Positions 1-11,449 of a DNA stretch of 64,000 nt are shown piece by piece (positions within the stretch are counted from its first letter, which is position 1; each line of letters opens with the position of its first letter). Source of the DNA: Omphiscola glabra. Its lineage: Eukaryota > Mollusca > Gastropoda > Lymnaeidae. The position numbers were made by a program, and so were the translations under genes. Location of the stretch: the NCBI GenBank assembly GCA_964017045.1, contig OZ024808.1, forward strand, positions 29,420,495 to 29,484,494. The letters run 5' to 3'. The notes beneath the pieces are model-generated. The model did no database searches. It was not told the DNA's origin and was given only the letters and a program-made list of their open reading frames with translations.

Positions 1-376
1 AAATCAATGTTAAACATTTTGTAATGCTACGCATTTTCATAATGACGTCGTCAAATTAGCTCAAAATCATATCTGTAATTTTGTAATCACTTCATTTAGT
101 CTTTTACCCACTTTTTTATCCAAGTATAGTTCAGATCTAGCTTTTAATTTTTTTTAAGGAAAACAAGTTACACTATTTATGTAAACTTTTTAAATAATTT
201 CATTCGTAAACGTCTTATACCAAAATGTTTTAACACTAGTTTTCACCCTGCTTGTTGTGCCTTTAATTCTTTTGATAAATCTAAACTTTTGACCATTGAA
301 AATAAATGTGCTTTTAGTCGCAGGAGGATGGCCTTAAACTCCCACAAGCGCTTAATAAAATTAATATCTCAACTCT

Positions 377-1598
377 GTGATGGGATTCGCACGCTGGAAG
401 AATATGTCCGGAAAAAAAACACAACATAATAACTTATTATTCGATCTCATTCGTTTAATTATTCCTGGACTTGATAGGGAGCTCTATATGGTGTTATCTG
501 ATGGAAAGAAGAAACAAATTGAAAATCTTAAATCTGCCAAGAATCCTATGGATACCACAACTCCCGTAAAAGAAAATAAACCAAACATAGTAGTTTGTTT
601 ACCGCCAGATCTTTTACTATCTAAACAAGACAAATCTGTATTAAGTAAAGGACAAAAATTTATCCCACTTCGATCATCGAGTGATAAATATAAATTGAAG
701 TCTTTCGCTCATTGAGACTGCAACTTTACTTTCACGAGGCTCCAACTTCAATTAACCAGGATTAGGATTCATTTCCTGTAAAACGATAACGCAAATCTAC
801 ACGGACACCTCCACCCGATCAATCTAAAGTACTTGACCTTTATATTAAAAGTACAGACAATCAAATAAAAAATAATTCGTCAAACTCCACTTCATAAATC
901 AAGCTTATTGAAACAAGAATGGCAATCACTTTCTCAAATAAAAAAAAACAGGATATCATTATTAAACCGGGAGACAAGGGTGGAGCTTTGTTGTTTGCGA
1001 TAAGAAGCTATACATTGAAGAGGCCTCCAAACAATTACAAGACACAACCTTTTACACACCGAGGTCCAACGACCCCATTGTTCAGATCAATGTAATTGTC
1101 AAGGACTCCATCGAAGACTTTATACAAGTTGGCCAATTACCAGCGTCTGCCACAAACTTACGAATTTATGATAGTTATCTTGGTAAACAATGCTTGTATT
1201 TGTTACCAAAAATTCACAAGGAAGTCCTGGAAGACCAATTGTCTCAGCTTGTTCTTGTCCTACTGAACAAATTTCAGAATTTTTGGTTACAGTTTTTCAG
1301 CCCATGGTTGATAATTTGCAATCGTATATTAAGGAATTTAACCACATTATCAAATCTTACGAGTCCTTGGTTTTACCTAATGGAACCCAGTCATTTTTCA
1401 CAATAGACGTTTCTTCACAGTACACCTCAATTCCCCACACTAATGGACTCACCGCTATTTCGTTTTTTCTGAATAACAATCCTAATCCTAAGTTTCCAAC
1501 AAGTGCCCGACGCGGGTCATATCCTGTCACTCGAATTAAAGGCATGAGTAGACAAGATTCTTTTAAAGCTACTCATTCTGAGTCTAGTTATAGGTAAA
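377..1598 (+). pseudogene. Penelope reverse transcriptase remnant, copy A
   Basis: Two open stretches (377-715 and about 1190-1597, partly in another frame) encode the N-terminal and finger regions of a Penelope RT. F-F-T-I-D-V-S-S-Q-Y-T-S-I-P matches the typical D-V-x-x-L-Y-T-x-I-P block. After K-F-P-T-S-A-R-R the sequence jumps past the palm to the region before the endonuclease, so most of the catalytic core has been deleted. Confidence 0.8.
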
Positions 1599-1689
1599 AT
1601 TTTATTTGAACTTTTCATCCCCATGACCTTAAAGCTTGTTTTCTGGTTCTGAAAAACCACTCAATTCTTAAGGCAGTCCTGTAACCAGT

Positions 1690-2130
1690 GAGGATTTCAG
1701 AAAACCTCCTCTTTTCGCTTTCCGAGGGGACAAGGGCCTTAGGGACATGCTAGTTAGAAGCCACCTCCCTGCTATTAAAGCCCATAAAGGTACCAAAAGT
1801 TGTAATTGCAGCCAATGTAAAACACATGTCCCTACGTGATTCAAGTTGATAAGATCACTTTCCCTCTGGAAATATTCCGAATAAAGGATGGCTTTACAGG
1901 CACAAGTCGCAACGTGATTTACACCATCTATGTAAAAAGTGCGGGAAATTACACGTAGGAGAGACAGGTCGTCGCCTTGGAGACCGGTTTAGAAAACACC
2001 TCTGTATCATAAAAACAGGCTCTCTGTCCAATCATTTCAACAGCACTAACCATGGTGGCATTTTAGACATCACAGTTACTGGTATACTGTATACTAGTAA
2101 CACAACGGATAGGATCTATATGTAGAACAA
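1690..2130 (+). pseudogene. Penelope linker and GIY-YIG endonuclease remnant, copy A
   Basis: Reads K-P-P-L-F-A-F-R then a G-T-K-S-C-N-C linker, then the endonuclease core with I-Y-T-I and K-C-G-K, close to the intact version at 44452. A short deletion near 1930 breaks the frame inside the GIY-YIG core, so it is inactive. Confidence 0.75.
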
Positions 2131-2364
2131 ATTAATAACAAGATTTGGTACGTTAACTCCATACGGGATAAACCAAATCCACAATTTTACATAACTGCCA
2201 TGTCCTTTTCCTGATTGGGTTTTTACATTTTACTTCAAGTCACTTCCTTTCCATTCTTCTTTACTTTGTTCCTGTCTGGTTTTTTCGCCCAATCCAATTT
2301 TTTTCCTCTCTTTTTTAGGTAGGATATATCTATGTATATATATATTATGTAAATTTGATTGATA

Positions 2365-2440
2365 CTTATATATGTCTTGTTGTACTGATGAAGGCATGTG
2401 CTGAAACGTTTACTTATGTGTAATGTAACATTATTATTAA
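2365..2440 (+). ncRNA. Hammerhead-like ribozyme in Penelope terminal repeat, copy A
   Basis: CTGATGA at 2385-2391 is followed by a short stem II (AGGCATGTGCT) and GAAAC at 2403-2407, then ACGTT able to pair with AATGT about 12 bases on as a short stem III. Penelope-like elements are known to carry minimal type I hammerheads in their terminal repeats. The cleavage triplet would be GTA; stem I pairing is weak by eye, so activity is uncertain. Confidence 0.6.
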
Positions 2441-2645
2441 AGCTTAATATATGTTGTAATATTGACACGGATTGTTCGTGTCTATTGAATCTTCGCTTTG
2501 ATGAGTTTCATCCATGGCTAACGAGTCCTATCCACCTGGGGTGCTTGGGAGGTTTTTGCTTGTCTTGACTCTAGACCACCGGCTATTTGGATGGAGTCAG
2601 TTTAGACCGCTCAGCCACCCAGCTCCCTTATTTTAAAAGTCTTAC

Positions 2646-2924
2646 CGCTAAATAAACATTTGTAGACTCTAGATGTCCTGCATAAGTCGATGAAATGGAA
2701 GATGTACGACACGGTACTGACCGCGTCCACTATCAGATCGACCTGGATGCATTGTTGCGTTGTGTTGGTCCAGATGTTGTTCTTCATGACTTGTAGCACC
2801 GCCTCCTTCAGCTCATCACGGCAGAAATTTATGAAATGTTTCTTGCCGACGGTCAGCTTCATTTCACAGACAGATGTGGACAGCAGATTCTTACCATCGA
2901 CAGATAAGCTGACTGGATTTTCAA
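2646..2924 (-). CDS. Gene A exon 5: third Ig-like module
   Basis: 279 bases, phase 1-1, with donor AGCG/GTAAGA. One residue (S against P in gene B) and one silent leucine codon differ. The rest of gene A would follow left of base 1, since the Penelope element that starts intron 5 fills 1-2490. Confidence 0.83.
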
Positions 2925-2939
2925 CTATTGATGTTTAAA

Positions 2940-3689
2940 TGGTGGAAAAAAAATAATTATATATACATAAATTTATACAAATGATAATATAATATATATT
3001 TTTTTTACTTTTTGAAATGATAGACATATCGCTGTAAAATGTTAAAGGAAATATGGGATATGAAGAACACTTCTTAACTACATGGCATCAGTCTTCGCAT
3101 CGATCAGTGTACACATCTATATATCCATTCATCCACCCATCCAATATTTACAGCGATAAACCCATATCCTCTGTCCTCAGACGCAGAATATCTTCCAACA
3201 ACCCTTTCCTCTAATCATTCCTCAACCAACTCCATCTATCAATCTATCAATAATCCGTCCATCAATCCATCCATGATCAATTCCCATGTTTCTCTTATCA
3301 TGAACCATCTGCACAGACGTAACAACGGTATGGCAGACCTGACTATTTTGATGTTCCATGTAACATGTAACACTATTCGTCAGTTTTTGAACACATTACT
3401 TGGACATATATAACGAATTAATTTTTGTTGTGCTATTTGTTTTATTATTTAAACTTAGAAATTGATTTAATAAAAAGATTAGCCTGCAGGAAATATTGAT
3501 TTTCTTTTCATTTAAATTTAAATGGACATTGAATGAATTCATTAGAACAAATACAAATTTTAACAACCCTGTTTATTATTAATTAGAATCGAACGTAGAG
3601 CAATAAAGAAAAGACTTTAATGCTAACATCGTTATAATTTAATAAAATGTTTATAACAATATTGAACAAAGCCTACATTAAAATAAGAA
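2940..3689. other. Intron 4 flank of gene A, no gene seen
   Basis: AT-rich sequence with short TCCATCCATC-like runs at 3120-3280. It is matched by copy 2 at 45555-46300. No open frame or structured RNA was recognised. Confidence 0.6.
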
Positions 3690-4672
3690 AGCTTACCTCT
3701 AATAAAACAATCCTACCTTAAGTGAAGCAATCCCACATTTAATAAAGCAATGCTACATTTAGTGAACCAATTCTACCTATAGTGAACCATTGCTGCCTTT
3801 AATAAACCATTCCTTCGTTTAGTGGCGTATTCCTATCTTTAGTTAACCAACTCTACCTTTAATGAACCATTCATACTTTTATTAAACCAATTCTAACTTT
3901 GGTGGAGCAATATTTTCTTTAGTTAACCAATTCTACCTTTGGTAAGCAATCCTTTCTTTAGTTAACCAATCCTACCTTTGGTGGAGCAATACTTTCTTTA
4001 GTTAACCAATTCTACCTTTGGTGGAGCAATACTTTCCTTAGTTAACCAATCCTACCTTTGGTGGAGCAATACTTTCTTTAGTTTACCAATCCTACCTTTG
4101 GTGGAGCAATCCTTTCTTTAGTTAACCAATCCTACCTTTGGTGGAGCAATACTTTCTTTAGTTAACCAATTATACCTATGGTGGAGCAATCCTTTCTTTA
4201 GTTAAACAATCCTAACTTTGGTGGAGCAATCCTTCCTTTAGTTAACCAATCCTACCTTTGGTGGAGCAATCCTTCCATTAGTTAACCAATCCTACCTTTG
4301 GTGCAGCAATCCTTTCATTAGTTAACCTATCCTACCTTTGGTGGAGCAATCCTTCCTTTAGTTAACCAATCCTACCTTTGGTGGAGCAATCCTTTCATTA
4401 GTTAACCAATCCTACCTTTGGTGGAGCAATCCTGTCATTAGTTAACCAATCCTACCTTTGGTGGAGCAATCCTTCCTTTAGTTAACCAATACTACCTTTG
4501 GTGGATCAATCCTTCCATTAGTTAACCAATCCTACCTTTGGTGGAGCAATCCTTCCTTTAGTTAACCAATCCTACCTTTGGTGGATCAATCCTTCCTTTA
4601 GTTAACCAATACTACCTTTGGTGGATCAATCCTTCCTTTAGTTAACCAATCCTACCTTTGGTGGAGCAATCC
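3690..4672. repeat. 40-bp minisatellite in intron 4 of gene A
   Basis: About 24 units, starting degenerate and becoming regular after 3900. Each unit holds GTTAACCAATCCTACCTTTG then a GTGGAGCAAT segment. Shared with copy 2. Confidence 0.95.
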
Positions 4673-5504
4673 GTAACTGTGGAGTTATAACAAAAATGGG
4701 CAAGTGTTTTACAGGTTCGTAGCACATTACCAGAATCGCAGCTCATACTTATATGGCACTTTATAATACTTATGTAGCACTTTATAGTACATATGTGGCA
4801 CTTAGTTGTAGTGATATGATATGAGGAAATGAATAACACGAGAAAAATGTAACTTTTATGTATTGTAACCATTTTATGGATAGTGACGCTTGTGATTCAA
4901 TAAGGTTAATCATAAAATTTAGCTAATACTGCGAGTTCAATGTAAGCGATGGCTTGCCGCTACTAATTGAATAATTCATTCCACTCCTCAAAAACTGTCT
5001 CTTTCTTTCTCTTAAGAAGCAACAATGTCAAAATGAATAGAATTACACACAGCACTTTATTACATACACTAAATAAGTCAAATAAGTCCTTGATATCAGG
5101 ATAACGTTGTTACAATCAAAGTTGCATTGCAGAGAAATTTTATATGCACACACGTTCAAAAATACTCCATCTAATATTAATTCAATAATCCATTAGAAAC
5201 TTCATAATGTCCTCTCACATGCAAGATATTTCGTTCACTCCCGCTCTACTTTAAAAAAAAAAAATTAATTCTACTTCCGCTTCCGCTACAAAAAAAATAG
5301 TTCCTTTTTCTCGTGTTATTCATTCTTCATATCATATCACTACACCATTGTGTCCTGAGAATAAATATTAGCGTCGTGTGAAAAATCTGGGTCATTTGCA
5401 TGATTAACAAGGTTTGTTACAAGTACTTTAGTTACTGATGTGTAGCTTGAAAGTACTTTAGCTAGTAATGTACAACCCTATAGTATATAAGGACGTTTCT
5501 ACTG
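4673..5504. other. Intron 4 sequence of gene A, no gene seen
   Basis: Non-repeat AT-rich DNA with short TATGTGGCACTTTATA-like repeats around 4750-4800. A 76-codon minus-strand open frame (4642-4872) is kept in copy 2 but starts inside a minisatellite and has no splice or domain signals. Confidence 0.5.
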
Positions 5505-6305
5505 TTGGTACTTGTCCCCTTTCTGGGTGACTTAGACTGCATGAATCGGTCAACTGTCCCCTTTCCCAGTGTCTTAGTTTAGCCTGCATGATCTCGGCAT
5601 TGTCCCCAGCGCGAGTGACTTATTCTGCATGATTTCGGGCAAGTGTACCCTTTGCGAGCGACTTAATCATCTTGATTTTGATCAGTTGTGCCCTTTGTGA
5701 ATGACTTAGCCTGCATGTTTTCGGGCTTTTGTCCCCTTTGGGAGTGACTTAGCCTTCAAGATTTTGGGCACTTTTCCCCTTTACGAGTGACTTTGACTTC
5801 AAGATTTCGGGCACTTGTCACCTTAAGGAGTGACTTAGCCTTCAAGATTTTGGGCTTTTGTCCCTTTTAGGAGTGAATTAGCATTCAAGATTTCGGGCAC
5901 TTGTCCCTTTTGGGAGTAACTTAGCCTTCAAGATTTCAGGCACTTGTCATCTTTGCGAATAACTTTATCTACATGATTTCGGTTAGTTTTCCGTTTTGTG
6001 AGTGGATACGTCTTGACGATATCGGCACTTGTCCACTTTGTGAGTGGATACGTCTTGATGATATCGGGCACTTGTCCACTTTGAGAGTGATTTAACCTGC
6101 ATGATTTCGAGCACTTATCCTCTTTGCGAATGACAAAGTCTTCATAATGTCGGGCACTTGTACCCTTTGCGAATAACTTTGCCTACATTATTTGGAGCAC
6201 TTGTCTTATTTGCAATGGACTTACCCTGCATGATTTCGGGCACTTGTCTCCTTTGCGAGTGATTTATCATTCTTGATTTTGGGCACTTGTCCTCTTCGCT
6301 AGTGA
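5505..6305. repeat. Degenerate 44-47-bp minisatellite in intron 4 of gene A
   Basis: Some 17 diverged units built around GCACTTGTCCCCTTTGCGAG and a GACTTAGCCTGCATGATTTC segment. A further half unit reappears at 6745-6810, beyond the non-LTR fragment, which shows the latter inserted into the array. Confidence 0.9.
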
Positions 6306-6309
6306 CTCA

Positions 6310-6745
6310 TCATCATCATCATGTCCCTTAGTCATTGGACAGATGGGGCGCCACAGATGACATGAAAACTATCCTTCTCCATTCCTCTCGGTCTTCTGCA
6401 CTTCGCACAGCATCGCCCAGTTTTAATCCCGTCCACTCCTTGATGTTATCTTCCCATCTTTTTCTCTGTCTTCCTCTTCTTCTCCCTCCTCTAGTAGTGC
6501 CCTGCATGATTTCTTTGGCGAGCCCTTGTTTTCTTGTTACGTGGCCAAACTATTCAATTTTGCGCTTTTTTACCAACACCAGGAGGTCAATTGCTTTACG
6601 AATCCTTTCTTTCACTTGTTCATTGGTGATGTGGTCTCTATAGCATATGCCAAGAATGCCTCTAAAACATCTCCATCGCCTTTATTTTCCTTTCGAGTTC
6701 TGCTGTTAATGTCCAGGACTCACAGGCATACAAGAAAATGACTAG
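6310..6745 (-). pseudogene. Non-LTR retrotransposon reverse transcriptase C-terminal tail (5' truncated), copy 1
   Basis: On the minus strand it reads, with a frameshift and a stop, E-S-W-T-L-T-A-E-L-E, Y-R-D-H-I-T-N-E, F-G-H-V-T-R-K, G-G-R-R-R-G-R-Q-R-K-R-W-E-D-N and E-D-R-E-E-W-R-R, the usual C-terminal end of CR1/RTE-type proteins. It ends in a TGATGATGATGA run at 6312, a typical simple-repeat 3' end. The fragment is embedded in the 44-47-bp minisatellite. Confidence 0.82.
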
Positions 6746-6810
6746 TGACTAGGCCTGCATTAATTTCGTGCAAGTGTCCCCTTTGCGAATGACTTAGCTT
6801 GCATTATTTC

Positions 6811-7440
6811 GCGAACAAGTAGCACTCAATTATGGAGGAATTATTTTATATTCGTTATATTTTTTGTTGATTAATAAGTAGAGTCCATTTTTTTAATGTG
6901 ATCAAGAGTTCCATGTTTTTAATGTGATCAAGAGTGCCACAAGATCCACTCCCCGTGGAACAAAACACGTGTATCATAACAGAGATGATATTAGAACCAT
7001 TGTTGAGGTTTATATCATACAATTATGTACATCTTAAATACAAATAATTGTAATTTTAAAAAAAAATTCCCTTATGCACCAATAATAGAAATTCGTCATT
7101 ATAAAGTTTCCAATTGTATTCAGTAAAGGAAGCTGAAGTTATATCAACTGTGGATATCAAAAAATAAAAAAATCGGCAAATTAAAATGATTCATCAAACA
7201 AGCAACTTATTTTGTTTATTATTTTTAATCTTCCAGCCTCGCTCATCAACAATCATAGAAATTACTATGCAAAAAGCTAGTTTGAAGATAACGCCTACGA
7301 TTGCACAGTTCCATATGTCCCTATGGGAAATTATTTTTTTTAATAAATAAATAAATCTATAAGCAAGCGAGATTTAATCAATAATGAATACATTGAACAT
7401 CACATTTAATAGCAAAGAACTTGTTACGTAGTTAGCTATG
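6811..7440. other. Intron 4 end, upstream of gene A exon 4 donor; no gene seen
   Basis: AT-rich DNA without repeats of note except a local near-duplicate of GAGTTCCATGTTTTTAATGT around 6890-6930. Matched in copy 2. Confidence 0.5.
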
Positions 7441-7449
7441 AACACTTAC

Positions 7450-7740
7450 AGTACAGATCACACTTGTAACTCTTGTGTATGTCACACTCGTCATGATGCT
7501 CGCTGTAGTTCAGATGCACTTGCAAGTGTTTGTTTTCCGGCACGATTGCTGATCTTGTGATGCACATCGAATTTTCAGTGTGCGGAAGTTCCAGTATACC
7601 GAGGGTCATTGAAACAAAGGGATTGACCAGCCCCATGGCACAAAATGTCAATGTCCTCGTTGCAAGATTTGGAAATTTTCTTGTGCAGTTGTTCAATGAA
7701 AGTTTTTCACCATCTATTGAAAAGTTTGCCCATTTTATGG
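7450..7740 (-). CDS. Gene A exon 4: second Ig-like module
   Basis: 291 bases, phase 1-1, identical boundaries to the gene B exon. Differences are R/K after N-N-C-T, A/G before T-R-T-L, and one silent alanine codon. Cysteines, sequons and the Y-K-C motif are all kept. Confidence 0.84.
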
Positions 7741-7889
7741 CTGTAAAAAAATATTTTTTTTAAACGCTTGAAAATAAAATAATGTAGATTAGATACAAAA
7801 TATTTGATTTATGGGGTTCAAATATTTACAAACACTTAGTTTATTAGTTTCAAATTGTTGTTAAATTACACAAATTGTGTTTAATGGGC

Positions 7890-8030
7890 TCAAATTGGAG
7901 TTTATTTACAAATATTTCGCTTATTGGGGTCAAATTGGTGTTTTTTCACAAACATTTCGCTTATTGGGGTCAAATTGGTGTTTTTTCACAAACATTTCGC
8001 TTATTGGGGTCAAATTGGTGTTAAGTTACT
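7890..8030. repeat. 40-bp tandem triplicate in intron 3 of gene A
   Basis: Three units with TTTCGCTTATTGGGGTCAAA. Copy 2 has a single unit at about 50515-50545, so the array expanded or contracted after duplication. Confidence 0.85.
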
Positions 8031-8396
8031 TGAAAACAAGATCAAGCGAGAGATTCAATGTAGAAAGAAGTCACAAGACAAGGGTTCCCAAACTTGTACG
8101 TATTCGACTTGTATGACAGAGCTTTACCATCAAAATAAGTGTTCCAATAAGTACCGCAAACTTTACAAAATGTAACAATGAATTACAAACGTGTAAAAAT
8201 AAAAAGAAGATATTCTTTTCTTATTACTATAAAGTTAAAAAGAAAAATGTGAAACAAAAGAATAACTTGTATCTCATTACCATAAATAAAAAATTTTTTG
8301 CGATATAAAACAAAAACACTTTCATTGTATGTAGACCAGGGGTTCTCATTTCCAGGTTTTTGCTTATCCTCGGAAAACGGGACAAAAGTCACACTC

Positions 8397-8680
8397 ATCC
8401 CGAGACCCCTGGGTGAGAGTGGCTAACCCGGGTTCCCTGGATGAAAGTGGCTATCCTGGGTTCCCTGGGTGAGAGTGGCTATCGCGGGTTCCCTGGGTGA
8501 GAGTGGCTATCCTGAAATCCCTCGGTGAGAGTGGCTATCCCGAGTTCCCTTGGTGAGAGTGGCTATCTCGGGTTCTCCGGCTGAGAGTGTCTATCCCGGG
8601 TTCCCTCGGTGAGAGTGGCTATCCCGGGATCCCTGGGTGAGAGTGGCTATCCCGGGATCACTGGGATAGGGTGGCTATAC
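8397..8680. repeat. 28-bp GC-rich minisatellite in intron 3 of gene A
   Basis: About ten units around GGGTGAGAGTGGCTATCCCG and a GGGTTCCCT segment. GC content is well above the surroundings. Copy 2 has about 13 units. Confidence 0.92.
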
Positions 8681-8837
8681 CGTACAAAACCGGGGTGAAA
8701 TTATTTCAATTTAAAATATTCATAAAAACTCAACAAATCTGTACAAAAGTTATTGTATATATAATTGTAAATTGTTTTAGTCTATGAATAGATGCTACAA
8801 GATGTTTAGTTAAGTTGAAAAGTTAGTCACTTGTTAA

Positions 8838-9270
8838 TAGTAACTATATTGTTCTCCTGCATAGCCCTATATAACTTGCTATTAGTGGCTATATTGTTCT
8901 CCTGCCTAGCCCTATATAACTTGCTATTAGTGGCTATATTGTTCTCCTTCCTTACCTAGTCATAGATAACTTACTAATAGTGGCTATATTGTTCTCCTTC
9001 CTTAACTAGTCAAAGCAAAGATAACTTGCTAATAGTGGCTATATTGTTCTCCTGCCTAGCCCTATAGGAATTACTATTAGTGGCTATATTGTTATCATGC
9101 CTAGCCCTATAGAACTTTCTAATAGCGGCTATATTGTGCTCCTGCCTAGCCCTATATAACTTGCTATTAGTGGCTATATTGTTCTCCTGCCTACAACTAT
9201 AGAGCTTGCTAATAGTGGCTATATTGTTCTCATTCCCTACCTAGTCATAGATAACTTGCTAATAATTCGC
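8838..9270. repeat. 45-58-bp minisatellite in intron 3 of gene A
   Basis: Units carry AGTGGCTATATTGTTCTCCT, CCTAGCCCTATATAACTTGC or variants. Copy 2 at 51445-51955 holds extra near-identical units. Confidence 0.92.
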
Positions 9271-9295
9271 TTGTTTAGCAAAAGACGGATATGAG

Positions 9296-9705
9296 TTGTT
9301 TACTATGTCCATTTCTTTACTATGTCAAATATGTTTACTATGTCCATTTCTTTACTATGTCAAATATGTTTACTATGTCCATTTCTTTACTATGTCAAAT
9401 ATGTTTACTATGTCCATTTCTTTACTATCTCCATTTCTTTACTTTGTCCACTGTTTACGATGCTCATTATTTTATTATTTCCATTTATTTCCTATGTCCA
9501 TTTTTTTACTATTTACGATGTATATTTCTTTGTTTGGTGCTAATTTGGATGGCGCCTACTTAACCACATTCGTAACCACGCTCTTAAACACCTTCTTAAA
9601 CCGCCTTCGTAACCATCTTGTTAAAAACCTTCTTAATCACATTCGTAACTACGCTCTTAACCACCTTCATTACAGCGGTCTAAGGCACCTTCCTAACCAC
9701 CTTCT
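9296..9705. repeat. 35-bp tandem repeat plus degenerate CCTTCTTAAC-type repeat
   Basis: Four units of TTTACTATGTCCATTTCTTT followed by diverged copies, then from 9555 short 15-17-bp repeats of the form ACCACCTTCTTAA. Present in both duplicate copies. Confidence 0.8.
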
Positions 9706-9739
9706 TAACTAAAATGGATGAATCACCCATTCTGTGATA

Positions 9740-9926
9740 CAGTGGCGTAGTGAGGGGGGGGGCAAGGGGGCATCATGCCCCGGGTCCTACTCACAAAGGG
9801 GCGCCAAATGGTATATTTTACTAAAATATTGTACGGTTTTCGAATAGGAGGGGGGCGCTAAAAAGGTATTGGGGGCGCTAAAAGGGTATTGTGCCCCGGG
9901 CGCGAGTTAAGCTCGCTACGCCACTG
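9740..9926. mobile_element. hAT-type MITE, copy 1
   Basis: Begins CAGTGGCGTAGTGAG and ends CTCGCTACGCCACTG, an imperfect terminal inverted repeat. It is flanked by CTGTGATA (9732-9739) and CTGTGATT (9927-9934), an 8-bp target duplication with one later mutation. The interior is GC-rich with no coding potential. Two further copies are at 28797-28966 and 52430-52614. Confidence 0.9.
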
Positions 9927-10189
9927 CTGTGATTGCAATTAAATTTGCTCAGAACATATGTAGCATAATGAAACGGCCTCACAGATGCAACCAGGTCTGT
10001 AAATAAACCAAAGTTTTCTTAAGGAGACGTACGACTGTTATCAAGGCCGTAACACAACCATTATTATACATGTCAAATATAATTAAATAGTGCGTAAAAT
10101 TATCACAATGATAAAAAAAAACAATTTAATCGAGTTTTAACATTAATAATTTTAAAAATGCATAGCTTTAAAGCAATACCTTAAAACAA

Positions 10190-11070
10190 TTCATAAAACT
10201 CAACTTTCAGATATATATCATCTTTCATAAAACATTAACTTTCATAAAACATTAACTTTCATAAAACTCAACTATCATAAATCTCAAATTTCATAAAATT
10301 AAACTATCACAAAACTTAAATTTCATAAAGGTCAACTTTCATAAGACTCAACTTTTATAAAACTCAACTTTTATAAAACTCAACTTTTATAAAACTCAAC
10401 TTTTATAAAACTCAACTTTTATAAAACTCAACTTTTATAAAACTCAACTTTTATAAAAACTCAACTTTCAAACAAATCAACTTTCATAAAACTTAACTTG
10501 CAATCAACTCAAATTTTATAAAACTCAATTTTCATACCACTCAACTTTCATACAACTAACTTTCATACAATTCAAATTTCATAAAACTCGACTTGCAAAC
10601 AAATTAACTTTCATAAAAACTTAACTTGCAAACAGCTCAACTTTCATAAAACTCAATTTTCATTCAATTCAACTTTCATAAAACTTAACTTTCATAAAAC
10701 TCAACTTTCATACAACTTAACTTTCATAAAACTCAACTTTCATACAACTCAACTTTCATAAAACTCAACTTTCATACAACTTAACTTTCCTAAAACTCAA
10801 CTTTCATAAAACTCAGCTTCCATAAAACTCAACTTTCATACAACTTAACTTTCATAAAACTCATCTTTCATACAACTCAACTTTCATAAAATTCAACTTT
10901 CATACAACTTAACTTTCATAAAACTCAACTTTCATACGACTCAACTTTCATAAAACTCAACTTTCATAAAACTCAACTTTCATAAAACTCAACTTTCATA
11001 AAACTCAACTTTCATAAAACTCAACTTTCATAAAACTCAACTTTCATAAAACTCAACTTTCATAAAACTC
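10190..11070. repeat. 16-bp minisatellite in intron 3 of gene A
   Basis: About 50 units of AAACTCAACTTTCATA with variants. It ends about 20 bases from the exon 3 donor, in a T run at 11071-11084. Confidence 0.95.
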
Positions 11071-11097
11071 TTTTTTTTTTTTTTGTACTTGACTTAC

Positions 11098-11320
11098 AAT
11101 ATATTGGAGGTATTTTTATTTCTTGGGAATAGACATAGATGTATTCCGACTTGCTAGTATAAGCGTAGGATAGCTCGGCACGCCAAATGGTTTCACTGTA
11201 AACTGTATTGGCAAAGTCATTATGGTGATAGCACCTACGATTTTCTACGTCCATATAGCAGAAGCAGATGTATGGTTGACTTATGACACAATAGTGACCT
11301 AAGCACACTTTGCAACCGTA
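11098..11320 (-). CDS. Gene A exon 3: second half of N-terminal Ig-like module
   Basis: 223 bases, phase 0 in and 1 out, same acceptor GTTGCAG and donor GTAAGT as gene B. Differences from gene B: S/D after V-I, E/D in the D-V-E-N motif, K-S against R-T in the T-S-K-S-E stretch, and Q/K near the end; no silent change was seen. All cysteines are conserved. Confidence 0.83.
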
Positions 11321-11449
11321 CTGCAACGTAGAAAAAAAGATGGATGATGAGTTCGCATAAAATATTTCACCTTTTAAAAAAATCTATTTGATATCTGAAA
11401 ATTACGTTTAAAGAGGCAAAATAATGCTAGACGATATGGCAATAAATAG

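Larger units (their letters stand above)
1..2490 (+). mobile_element. Penelope-like retroelement copy A (internally deleted, orthologous to 42035-45115)
   Basis: Recognised by Penelope-type reverse transcriptase N-terminal sequence (377-715, with L-S-K-G-Q-K-F-I-P and D-K-Y-K-L-K), an RT finger piece (about 1190-1600, with Y-L-L-P-K-I-H-K and D-V-S-S-x-Y-T-S-I-P), a cysteine-rich linker and a GIY-YIG endonuclease (about 1840-2130), then a terminal repeat with a hammerhead-like core. The RT palm with its catalytic aspartates is absent, and there are several stops and frameshifts. It lies in intron 5 of gene A and predates the duplication. Confidence 0.88.

Noticed and set aside
2690..2938. Plus-strand 82-codon frame, also at 45305-45553
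   Set aside because: Shadow of exon 5, which has splice sites, phase and cysteine pattern on the minus strand.
4642..4872. 76-codon minus-strand frame conserved in both duplicates
   Set aside because: Starts in minisatellite flank, has no splice or domain evidence; conservation follows from recent duplication.
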